The notes under the pieces are model-generated. The model was given only the letters and a program-made list of their open reading frames with translations. It searched no databases and was not told the DNA's origin. A stretch of DNA of 10,824 nt from Monoraphidium neglectum (lineage: Eukaryota; Chlorophyta; Chlorophyceae; Sphaeropleales; Selenastraceae), in NCBI RefSeq assembly GCF_000611645.1, contig NW_014012746.1, positions 8,790 to 19,613 on the forward strand, given 5' to 3'. The translations under genes and the position numbers were made by a program. This document shows positions 1 through 7,443 of this stretch, piece by piece (position 1 is the stretch's first letter; every line of letters begins with the position of its first letter).

Positions 1-74
1 CCCGCCGACACCTTTCGCCGACGCTCCAGCTGACACCTCTGGCAAAACTTATGCCCCCCGCCCCCCCCCCGCAG

Positions 75-108
75 CCTAACCCTCAACCCTCAACCCTCAA
101 CCCTAAAT
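75..108 (+). repeat. Telomere-like 7-bp repeat in an intron
   Basis: About five 7-bp units lie head to tail. The three central units read CTCAACC, and the outer ones contain CTAACC and CCTAAA. CCCTAAA is the complement of the plant and Chlorella-type telomere unit TTTAGGG, so the array is a degenerate relative of it (CCCTCAA against CCCTAAA). It follows a run of C ending in GCAG and ends 13 bases before the first recognisable exon of the WD40 locus, so it sits in the polypyrimidine region of an intron. Nothing coding is seen in positions 1-121. Confidence 0.5.
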
Positions 109-817
109 CCAACCGCTCAAGGCCGTCCACGCTGCGTCTGATGATGTATTGGTCACCGGCGCTACGACCAGTGCGTGCGGGTGTGGGACCGCAAGAGCCG
201 CAGCGCCGAGCCGGTGTAGACCATGCGCGCGTTCAAGGTGCGGCGGCCGGGGCTGGCGCTCGGCGCAACCGCGGCCGGCGCCGAGCCTGATTGACTCGCG
301 GCCCTTCCGTACCCGACTGCGCCTGTGAAACTGCCCGGGATGCAGTTGCGCGGCAGCACGCCGCTCTGCTGAGCGGCACCACAGAGGGGGATGGCGTCGA
401 AAGCCCTTCTTCGGTTCACACCCGTTCCATCTGAGATGAAGCGCTGCGGCGTCAACCCATGTGTGGCGCCTCTTCCGCCTTTATCAAAGCATCAGACCCT
501 TCAACGACCCAACACAAATCCTGCATGAAGCAACCTACAGCCCCCAACAGCGTCCCTTCTCAAACCCACCCTCAAACTTTTTCATTGCTGCTACAGGATG
601 ACGTCACATCCGTCGCGGCCACCGGCCACAAGATCGTGGGGGGCTCCGTGGACGGCACGCTGCGGCGCTCGACGCCCGCGTCGGCCACGCGTACTGTGAC
701 GACTTGCGTCACCCGGTGACGTCGGCGGTGTTCACCGGTGACGGGCTGTGCCTGCTGGCGGCGTGCCTGGCAGCGCGCTGAGGGTCATAAACAAGGCGAC
801 AGGTGCGGGGCACAGGT

Positions 818-995
818 GCTGGGGCGCGGTCAAGTAGGGTTGGGGCGCGGACAAGGGGGTTGGGGCGCGGACAAGAGGGTTGGGGCGCGGGCAAGGGGGG
901 TTGAGGGGGCGGGCAAGGCGACAGGTGCGGGGCCGGGGCGCGGACAAGGGGGGCTGGGGCGCGGGCAAGGGGGGTTGAGGCGCAGGCAAAGGGGA
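818..995 (+). repeat. G-rich minisatellite in a WD40 intron
   Basis: About eight imperfect units of roughly 20 bp lie in tandem inside the intron 803-1254. The consensus is close to TTGGGGCGCGGACAAGGGGG, with A/G and length changes between units. Runs of four to six G recur every few bases on the plus strand, so G-quadruplex formation is possible. Alternative ORFs through this stretch, including Pro-rich ones on the minus strand, are products of the repeat. Confidence 0.85.
914..933 (+). repeat. Second copy of the exon-donor junction
   Basis: The 20 bases at 792-811, which span the end of exon 2 and its 5' splice site (GT at 803-804), recur exactly at 914-933, 122 bases downstream inside the minisatellite. 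The copy includes a donor GT at 925-926. The minisatellite therefore seems to have captured or grown out of the splice junction, and a cryptic alternative donor is present. Confidence 0.85.
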
Positions 996-2222
996 GGCCC
1001 ACCCCTGCATCTGCTGGCCTGGCGTGTAGGACGCCCCTTGCTTGGCCGCGCCAGCGCAGGCGGTCTGCACGGATTGCAGCTCGGCCGGCGCGCCGCTTTC
1101 ACCCTGTCAACATCTGCGCCCTGCTGCCAGGAATGGACAGCCGGCCCGATGCATTTAATCAATCCTATTTTTCATAAAACATGGCGCAGCTCGTGACCGC
1201 GACTCCAAATGCAACCTGCTGCCTCTCGACATGCGTCCGCGTCCCAACCGCCAGGTGAGCTGCTGGCCAGCTACCAGGGCCACACCACACTGGCGTCAAG
1301 ATGGGGTGCGCACTGATGCCCGGTGACGCTTTCGTGGTCGGCGCCAGCAAGGATGGTGCGCGCGCGCCGCGCTGCTGTTGCTTGGCGCGGGCGCCCTGAA
1401 TCGCCTCGGCAGCGTGGCAGCGTTGGATTGCTGGCATGGCTGCGGTTGCATCGTGTTTTCGCATGGATGTGAACAGATCAACTCGCCAACTAAACCTTGC
1501 CAATGTTTCTGCCAGACCTGTATGGCTGCACTGGCATTCGAGTCCTGGGCACGGCTGTTGGGCGGAATTGTAGATTACCTTGCTCGACGAGGGGAGCAAT
1601 CACACCTGCAGCCATGGTACAGTCTCCCTTTATTGTCACCCCCAGCCAGACACAAAACAACCCTGCAATGCTTCCCTCGATTGCCCCTAACCCCAAGGCT
1701 GCCTGTGCGACTGGGAGCTTGTGGATGCGCAGCTTCTGCTCAGCTTTCAGGCCCACCGCGGCCCCGTGTGCGGCGTCGCCGCGCACCCGAAGGGAACGTG
1801 CGTGTTGACCGCCGGGGTGGATGGCGTTGTGAAGGTGTGGGGCTGCTGACCGAATGGCGCAGCGCTGAAAACGGAGCGCTTGTTTGCCCAATTTTGCTGT
1901 TTTGCTTGCCTGACCCACACTTGTCACATTGGCGCCTTGCTCCTTGTTATTTTGTGACGGCTTTTGTGAGTGGTTGACCGTCGTTTGACCGGGTTTTACT
2001 GTATAGTTTTTGCTGTGTGAGTGCGCAAGTGCTGCATTTCTAGGCAATCCAATCTGATTCAACACAACTTTGTGGTGTGGCAGGTCTGAAAGCACACCGA
2101 CGCCCCTGTGCGGCAGTGTCACGATGAGTTTTGCACCACTCCACGCATGTTCCCTACGCTGATGCTTCAAATATCAATCCCATGAGCCTGGATGGCTCCA
2201 GAAGCGGGCAACCGCGGTATCA

Positions 2223-2227
2223 TGTAA
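2223..2227 (+). terminator. Probable polyadenylation signal TGTAA of the WD40 locus
   Basis: TGTAA lies about 375 bases after the TGA at 1847-1849. TGTAA is the usual green-algal poly(A) signal. No ORF between 1850 and 2222 looks real, so this stretch is read as 3' UTR. Confidence 0.5.
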
Positions 2228-2719
2228 CAATTTTGAATCGAATTCATGGACGCATGGTGTTTTGCTCTTGAAGCCCTCCATGCGGTCTCGCAGCATGCAA
2301 ATGGGCCAGATACACAGTATCATGAACATGCAATCGCGAAAACACACGCACATCACGGACAAAGCGTTGCCGCCCAGCCGGTCCATGACCCGGCGGGGGA
2401 CATCAAGCCTGCGCTCTAGCCACTCCTGGTTGTCCAGGGGGTGGCCGGACGCGCGCCTGATGCCGCCCAGGCGCCCGCACACACCCCCAAGGGATTCCAC
2501 AGTGGTCCTATGGTTGCTGGGGGAGGTTTTGCTGTTCAGGGTTTAGACCTCGCTGGGGGCGATGTTGGCGCTGCCCGGCGTACAGGCCGAGCGCTTCTTT
2601 GTTTCTGCTGTGGGGATTTTTGGTGGGTGTGAATTGCGATGGGGCTCACGAGAGGGATATGGTAAGAACAGAGAGGAGAGGTAAAGGGAAAACGGAACAA
2701 TCTAGCGCTTCCCCACCAC
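2228..2719. other. Tail-to-tail gap between the WD40 locus and the next gene
   Basis: Both neighbours point into this interval. No TTACA (minus-strand TGTAA) was found here for the minus-strand gene ending at 2720; the nearest look-alike is TGTAC on the minus strand around 2580-2584. Apart from the coding-like minus-strand stretch listed separately, nothing is recognised. Confidence 0.5.
2352..2516 (-). CDS. Possible orphan exon, unknown product
   Basis: On the minus strand this stretch stays open and contains DNQEWLERRLDVPRRVMDRL followed by GGNALS. Third codon positions in that core are mostly G or C, as in real genes of this window. It is framed by a possible acceptor (CCCCCAG, cut after 2517) and a strong-looking donor GTGCGTG starting at 2351. 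No start or stop codon can be assigned, and it is not in a continuous frame with the minus-strand gene upstream, which ends in its own TAG. It could be an exon of an unseen gene, a gene fragment, or chance. The family is not recognised. Confidence 0.25.
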
Positions 2720-3142
2720 CTAGTCTGTGGGGGGACGCGTGGACGCCGCCTGGATGCTCTGCAGTAAGCGCGCCGCGGCCTCGTAGCCCTCACGGTGGAT
2801 CGCATCAAAGAGCTGGGCCTTCAAGTGGAGTTCTGCGTTCTGCTGCCGCGCCATGCGCAGCTCGCGCTCGTGCTCAAGGTCTCTTTCGAGAACCTCGCGC
2901 TGCCGTGCCGGATACCTGTCGCGCAGCTCGCGCTCAAATGCCGCGTCCCTGTCGTGCAGCTCGCGCTGATGCGCCAGATCCTTGTCGCGCAGTCGGCGCT
3001 CCGTTTCAAGATCATAGACATACCCCGTCAGGTACATGGCTCCAGCCAGCGTGCTGATGCCAATTATCACGGCGCGAAGAATGAAGTTGCCATGCCGTGA
3101 CCCCCAGGCGAAGAAAGTCTCTGCTGAGGATTTCGCTGCCAT
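2720..3142 (-). CDS. Single-pass membrane protein with hendecad-repeat coiled coil
   Basis: A 140-residue protein with no intron. The start is well fixed: ATG in the context CACAATGGC, with an in-frame TAG nine bases upstream. Residues 1-19 are a short polar leader, and residues 20-43 are one hydrophobic segment, a likely membrane anchor. Residues 49-103 are five consecutive 11-residue repeats: RRLRDKDLAHQ, RELHDRDAAFE, RELRDRYPARQ, REVLERDLEHE, RELRMARQQNA. Such hendecads form right-handed or straight coiled coils, here very rich in Arg, Glu and Asp. The C-terminus (about 108-135) is an amphipathic helix ending in a short Thr/Pro tail. The repeat is also visible as a 33-bp period in the DNA. 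It is head to head with the plus-strand gene at 3203. No homologous family is recognised; an organelle or endomembrane anchor is only an inference from the topology. Confidence 0.7.
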   Translation of the reverse strand: MAAKSSAETFFAWGSRHGNFILRAVIIGISTLAGAMYLTGYVYDLETERRLRDKDLAHQRELHDRDAAFERELRDRYPARQREVLERDLEHERELRMARQQNAELHLKAQLFDAIHREGYEAAARLLQSIQAASTRPPTD

Positions 3143-3202
3143 TGTGCGCTATTTGAATTCCATATCATATCGTCAAGGGGCGGTGTGCTTCGGTTTTTTG
3201 AG
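3143..3202. promoter_or_regulatory. Possible shared divergent promoter
   Basis: Only 60 bases separate the minus-strand ATG (3142) from the proposed plus-strand ATG (3203). The stretch is more AT-rich than its surroundings (CATATCATATCG and a run of six T). If both starts are right, the two 5' UTRs must overlap or be very short. The plus-strand start is the weaker of the two. Confidence 0.3.
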
Positions 3203-4039
3203 ATGTTGGAAGTGCAGAGCATGGTGGACGCGCAGCATGTCCCCGTGGATTCCACAACAGACTCAAAACTGCACCATGGATGTGTATACATCAGTCCCGA
3301 GATTGCCGAGGTGTGGCAGCGGCTCCCTGCGGACCCCATGGGGCATGCTAAGCTGCATTGCATGCACAGCACGCGGTCGTTGCTGTCCACCTGACAGCAC
3401 CTTCACACCGCGGCCGGCGTGGTGGCATGCGCATGATGGAGATATTGATATACAGTTTCCCGACCTACGCTTTAGGACGCTGGACAGGGCACAGGGGATG
3501 ACACGCTCCGGCACGAGCGCCGCCGCTCCGCCGAGCTGTGGCGGATCCAGCAGCTGCTCGCGCAAGTCACCGCCCTCAAGGCGCAGAACCGGGCCCTAGC
3601 CTGCCAGCTGGCGGACACCAAGCAGAAGCTGGAGGAGTCCGAGATCTCGGAGACGATTGCGCGGCAGCGGGCGATGGATTACTACACCCAGGGGGTCGAG
3701 CTGTCAGTGCTTCGGGGGGAGTTAGCAGACGCCAGCCGGCGGCGGGGCTGGGCAGACTATGAGGCGCAGAAGCTGCAGGACGAGGTCGGCGAGCTCCGCG
3801 CGGCGCTCGCCGCATCGCGCGCGGCGCACCAGGCGCGCGCGGCCATGGAGGCGCAGCGGGACCGCCTGCTGGAGCACGTCAGGGTCCTGGAGGGCTTGCT
3901 GGCGGAGGCCGGGGCGCGCGCGCCGCGGCGGCCCGGCGGGGTCGTGGCGGCGGGCATGGCGGCGGCGCAGGGGCGCGAGGGCGGCGGCGGTGGCGGGGGG
4001 TGGGGGGCCGCCCTCTGGGCGTGGTGGCGCGGCTCGTGA
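3203..4039 (+). CDS. Coiled-coil protein with Gly/Trp-rich tail, unknown
   Basis: Proposed model: exon 1 3203-3310, intron 3311-3475 (GTGTGG...TTTAG), exon 2 3476-4039 ending in TGA; 223 residues. Exon 2 is convincing: it is open throughout, has GC-rich third positions and encodes a long helix. The predicted coiled coil runs from about residue 56 (ELWRIQQLLAQV) to about 180 (LEGLLAEAG), with Leu/Ala at heptad spacing and many Glu, Gln and Arg. After an Ala/Arg/Pro linker comes a run of seven Gly (205-211) and a Trp-rich end, WGAALWAWWRGS. Exon 1 is weaker: exon 2 has no in-frame ATG before 3674, so an upstream exon is needed, and 3203-3310 is the nearest open stretch with a matching phase. 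A shorter protein starting at 3674 is an alternative. No TGTAA was found between 4040 and 4790. No family is recognised; a structural or scaffolding role is inference only. Confidence 0.5.
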
Positions 4040-4791
4040 GGATTGGATTTGCATGTGCTGGCGCTGGCAGCATTCTCTCTGCTGCATGGGTGCACGGGAC
4101 AATGTGAGCATGTGATGTATACCTTATTTACACAGAGTATGTGTCTGCTGGCCTTCTGCATGAGTTTGCGTGCATCATGCAAGTCTCACCAACCGCGCAA
4201 GGCTGCACATCATGCCTGTAGGTGCATGCTGGCACACCAGACATGGCTCATGCAAACTTGTTAATGCATATTAGCTTGTCAAAGGCCATCAAACATGCGA
4301 CACATGGCGGCTCTGCTTGCCCAGCATGCGGAGAGCGCAGGGGGGATCAATTAACAGCATGAGAAGGTGACTCGCTGCATGCTTGCATTTCTGAGGTGTC
4401 CAGCCATTGCCCTAAGCCTCACGTCGTGTTGTTCGTCATAAATGCGCTTGCCCCGGTCAGCCACGTCATCTCTGCTGTGTGTCTGCGACTCACCATGTTT
4501 GACTGTCATGTTTGACCATGCGCCATACGCGGGGCGACCGCTACTCACCACTGCAGAAAGACAGCCAGAGCTACATCATTCATACTGAGTGTATTTCGGA
4601 TAATTGCGCAAACCATTGCGATGGCTTGCAGACCCACCCCCACCCAGCCAACAACACTTGCGGTGGGCACTCGGCACCGGCACTCAGCACAACGCAAGAC
4701 CTAACCTTATGACGGGGCACCCGAAACAAAAAACTACAAAATAAGTAACAAAATCATCCACCTAACGCTGCCACTTCTGCAAGTTACGCCC
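4040..4791. other. Intergenic region, CATG-rich, with AT-rich upstream stretch
   Basis: No convincing gene is seen on either strand; the longest open frames (about 66 codons) have no coding signature. CATG occurs 14 times between about 4052 and 4382, against one or two expected by chance. Positions 4722-4764, just before the next ATG, are A-rich (ACAAAAAACTACAAAATAAG and similar), the lowest-GC stretch in the neighbourhood, which suits a promoter or 5' UTR. Confidence 0.5.
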
Positions 4792-5878
4792 ATGGCCGAG
4801 CAGTTTCGCGCATCGCCCGCTCAGCGCAAGAAGTTCGAGCTTCTAGCAAAACGTACCGTTGATCTCTACCTCAAGGGCGACTTTGATTGGGTGTGTGCGC
4901 TGTCGAGCGAGGGTAGGATGGCACGCTGCTCGTGCTACGCTGCAATCGCCCGCCTGCAACACGTCACATGCAGCAGCTGCAACGCCGCTGCGTGCTGGGC
5001 AGCTTGACCGCCGCCCCATGGCACAGGTACATCCATGCTGCTGAATCGTCATCCGCATACGTCCGACCGAGCAGGCGCAGATTGACGATGAGGACGCCCT
5101 CACAGGCGCCGCGCCCCCTTTGCCCAAGTCCTGCGACGCGCACAGCACAGCACTGCTGCACTCACTTGCGCTGCCCGCCTTACCGGCCCCCGCGGCGCGC
5201 TCCCGCGACGGCAGCGGGCTTGGCGAGGCGACAGCGCCAGCCCTTCCGCGGCCCGCACGCGGCGGCTCGGCCGCGGCCGCGGGGCCGCCCGAGCGGCACG
5301 CTGACTGGGACGCGTCGTCCGATGGGCATTGCTCCAGCGATGACGATGCGGCCGCCTGTGAGGAGCAGACCGCACTGCAGGGCGAGGTCGCTGCCCTGCA
5401 GCTGCAGCTGGAAGCCGCGCAGGCGCGTCTGCTCGACGCCCGCGCCGCGCGCGCGCTCGAGCGCCGCGAGCTGCTGCTGCGGCTGCAGGGCGGCGACCGC
5501 GCGCGCGCGCGCCTTCAGGATGTGTCCGCGCGCGCGAGCAAGGCGCTGGCTGACAAGGACCGGGCGGTTGCGGAGAACGCTGAGCTGGCGGAGCTCCGCG
5601 CGCGCCGCGCGCAGCAGCACGCGCGGGAGGAGCTGGCGCGCGCGCTGACGAGGGGCGCCGAGGCCGAGAGGCAGGCGGCGCGGCGGCAGCGGGCGCTGGA
5701 GGCACGGGCGGAGGCGCAGGGGGAGGAGTTGCGGGAGATGGCGCGGCGGCACGCAGAGGAGGTAGCCGCGCTGCGCGCCCAGCTGGCGGCGGCCGCGGGG
5801 GCCGGCGGCGGCAGCGAGCACGAGGGCATCTTGCTGATGATTAGCAGCGACGGCGGCCACAGCGTGCCAGCGGACTGA
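4792..5878 (+). CDS. Ala/Arg-rich coiled-coil protein, unknown
   Basis: Two exons: 4792-4890 and 5081-5878, intron 4891-5080 (GG|GTGTGTGCG ... GGCGCAG|A), phase 0, 298 residues. The ATG has good context (CGCCCATGGCC). The N-terminal 33 residues, MAEQFRASPAQRKKFELLAK onward, form a compact charged helix ending in GDFDW, joined to IDDEDALTG. Residues about 45-115 are Ala/Pro/Ser/Gly-rich and probably disordered, with an acidic SSDDD at 118-122. Residues about 127-270 are a long coiled coil, beginning EEQTALQGEVAALQLQLEAA, with Glu, Arg, Gln and Leu/Ala at heptad spacing. The tail is Gly-rich and ends HSVPAD. The frame is clean over 798 nt. Long ORFs on the opposite strand here are shadows of GC-rich codons. 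It lies downstream of another coiled-coil gene in the same orientation, but no sequence repeat between the two was found by eye. Family not recognised. Confidence 0.7.
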
Positions 5879-5933
5879 GGATGCAGTGTTCTTGTTTTCG
5901 ATGAACTGCGGGGTGCGGTGTCTGGTGCATGCT

Positions 5934-5938
5934 TGTAA
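5934..5938 (+). terminator. Polyadenylation signal TGTAA
   Basis: TGTAA lies 55 bases after the TGA that ends the coiled-coil gene at 5878, a normal distance for green-algal poly(A) signals. Confidence 0.65.
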
Positions 5939-6007
5939 TTTCTGTGGAAAGCTGTGCGATCCAGGAACTGCGGGGCGCAGTGCAGCCGGGATCGCGGGGC
6001 CCCAGGG

Positions 6008-6201
6008 TCAAAGAAGCACGAGCCGCACCAGCCGCCTGGCGCACATGACCAGCAGCCGCTCCGCGGGCCTCAGCCAAGGGGACTTGGGCACGGCGCAGCC
6101 CGACCAATACGCAGCCAATGTTGTGCTCTTAGGTATGTGCACAGCGGATTTGCAGCCGGTCCGTGCGGGAGAGTGCTCGCCAATCAACGCGATGGGCCCG
6201 T
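6008..6201 (-). CDS. Possible terminal exon of a minus-strand gene
   Basis: On the minus strand the frame is open from a stop near 6211 to TGA at 6008-6010, about 64 codons with few Met. It reads through IALIGEHSPARTGCKSAVHI and AAYWSGCAVPKSPWLRPAER to LLVMCARRLVRLVLL at the stop. Third positions of the last 36 codons are mostly G or C, as in real exons here. A possible acceptor is CTCGCAG, cut after 6202. Upstream exons would have to lie in 6205-6830; two coding-like stretches occur there on the same strand (around 6285-6340 and 6490-6620), but I could not build a consistent gene from them. No minus-strand TGTAA follows. Not recognised; a gene fragment or chance ORF remains possible. Confidence 0.35.
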
Positions 6202-6832
6202 CTGCGAGTCAGCTGTGCTGGATGATCGTGGCCTCGCCACAACAGTAGATGTTTGCACGCATGCATGCCCCTGCATCCAGCACCTGCCTCGCTTCACTGC
6301 AAAACAGCTTGGCGAACACACTTTCAGGGGCAGTGGGGCACAAGTGGGACAGCTGTCACAGCACATTCCAACAGCCCGGCACAGCACAGTCGGTCAATGT
6401 CTGGCTTGTCGCCACGTCCCCTGATTAGATCAACGCCACATGCAGAGCTCTATTACAGCAGCTGATTATCCCATCTCTTCATTTGGCGCCCCTTCACCCG
6501 CGCCGCCTGGGCGACGGCGCTGTTGGGTTGGCCACTCAGCCAGAGAAGCGGTGTCGTCACCGGTCAACACCGCTTCACACCTGGCGGCAACGCTTCTTGC
6601 CTGATCGGCACCAAAGCAGCAGTGTGTTTGAAGCTTCTGTATGTAAAGGCATGAAGTTTGCGGCCATGCCTGAATTGGTCTGCCGTTTGCCTTGCTAGGT
6701 CACCGGCTGTGCGCACTTTGTCACCGGCGCGGTGACGTGCGCAGCGACATACGACACATCAGGCTACTTTCAGGGTGGATTGAGCTCGTGTAACTTATAC
6801 CTTCAGGGAACCAGACACATCATTCATGCCAT
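6202..6832. other. Upstream region of the Insig-like gene
   Basis: No plus-strand gene is seen. GTCACCGG occurs at 6699-6706 and 6720-6727, with a related CACCGGTCA near 6558, and a perfect inverted repeat sits at 6720-6736. A plus-strand TGTAA at 6789-6793 has no evident gene before it and is probably chance. Weak minus-strand coding-like stretches are noted under the possible terminal exon. Confidence 0.4.
6720..6736. promoter_or_regulatory. Inverted repeat GTCACC-N5-GGTGAC
   Basis: Two 6-bp arms, perfect complements, flank a GGCGC centre about 100 bases upstream of the Insig-like ATG. The right arm runs into GGTGACGTG, which contains TGACG, a core bound by plant-type bZIP factors. A second GTCACCGG lies 21 bases upstream. 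A dimeric transcription-factor site is a guess from the symmetry. Confidence 0.3.
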
Positions 6833-7394
6833 ATGGCGTTGTCTGTGTCCCGGTTGAGATCGCGACCGCGAGTACCGCCGCAGCTGGATACCGGGAATGC
6901 TGCTGCGTTCAAGAAACTTCAATTAACACGCATCAGGGCCAGAGCCAGCGGCGGCGGTGAGCTGCACAGTGATACGCGCCGCTCCCGCCAGACATGCTGC
7001 TGATGATTCTGCCTATCGCGCTGTGCGGCCCGACTTGCACCCGTTGGCCCTGCCCTCTCGATCACCGCACCGGCCCGCAGGCACCGCTGCGCCTGCACCT
7101 GCCTCCGCCCGCGGTGGCACACCCGCGGCCGCCAGCGCCGCCTTGATCGCCCGCCAGGCAGCCGCCCTGTTCTGCGCGAGCGCCGTGCTGGGCCCGCTGT
7201 GCGATGGCCTGCACAGCAAGGCCGACGTGCTGCATTACCACGACCCCTCAATCCTAGTCAGCGTCCAAATCGGCGGCCTTCAGTGGGGGTTGGAGAGTTG
7301 TTGGTGGGTGCCGCTGCTGTTCGGCGGCGCGGGGGTCATCATCGGCGTGGGGGTCCCCCTGCTTGACGAGCTGGAGGCAGCGGGGGCAGCCCAG

Positions 7395-7443
<49 letters not shown>

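Larger units (their letters stand above)
122..1849 (+). pseudogene. WD40 protein of the MORG1/WDR83 family, 3' part, interrupted
   Basis: Four exons encode the C-terminal WD repeats of a MORG1/WDR83-like scaffold (in animals a MAP-kinase scaffold and spliceosome-associated protein). Model: 122-237, 597-802, 1255-1355, 1698-1849; introns use GT-AG with matching phases. Visible family features are YDQCVRVWD, then GGSVDGTLRR, CDDLRHPVTS, GELLASYQGH, and a last repeat with SFQAHRGPV, HPKGTCVLTAGVDG and VKVW just before TGA. The order and spacing follow plant and animal WDR83. The reading is broken five times: a TAG at 217-219 where a Gln codon is expected, and one base missing near 162/163, 669/670, 770/771 and 1287/1288. 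The last exon is intact. The 5' half is outside the window. It could be a decaying gene or a live gene with sequencing errors; the clean 1002-nt Insig-like gene in the same window favours real damage. The family call is strong, the pseudogene status moderate. Confidence 0.75.

Noticed and set aside
738..1196. Gly/Ala-rich plus-strand and Pro-rich minus-strand frames over the intron
   Set aside because: They run through the minisatellite, which has no stops because of its composition, and they conflict with the WD40 exon reading.
2795..3100. Plus-strand frame with a repeating Ala-Gln-Leu-Ala-Leu pattern
   Set aside because: It is the antisense image of the 33-bp repeats of the minus-strand hendecad protein, which has a better start, an upstream stop and a membrane segment.
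4351..4551. Minus-strand frame of 66 codons
   Set aside because: It has no coding bias, no family match and no good start context; a minus-strand TGTAA near 4129 is not enough support.
5100..5860. Minus-strand frames of 201 and 226 codons
   Set aside because: They are antisense to the clean coiled-coil exon 5081-5878 and consist of Arg/Ala/Pro/Leu runs expected from GC-rich codons read backwards.
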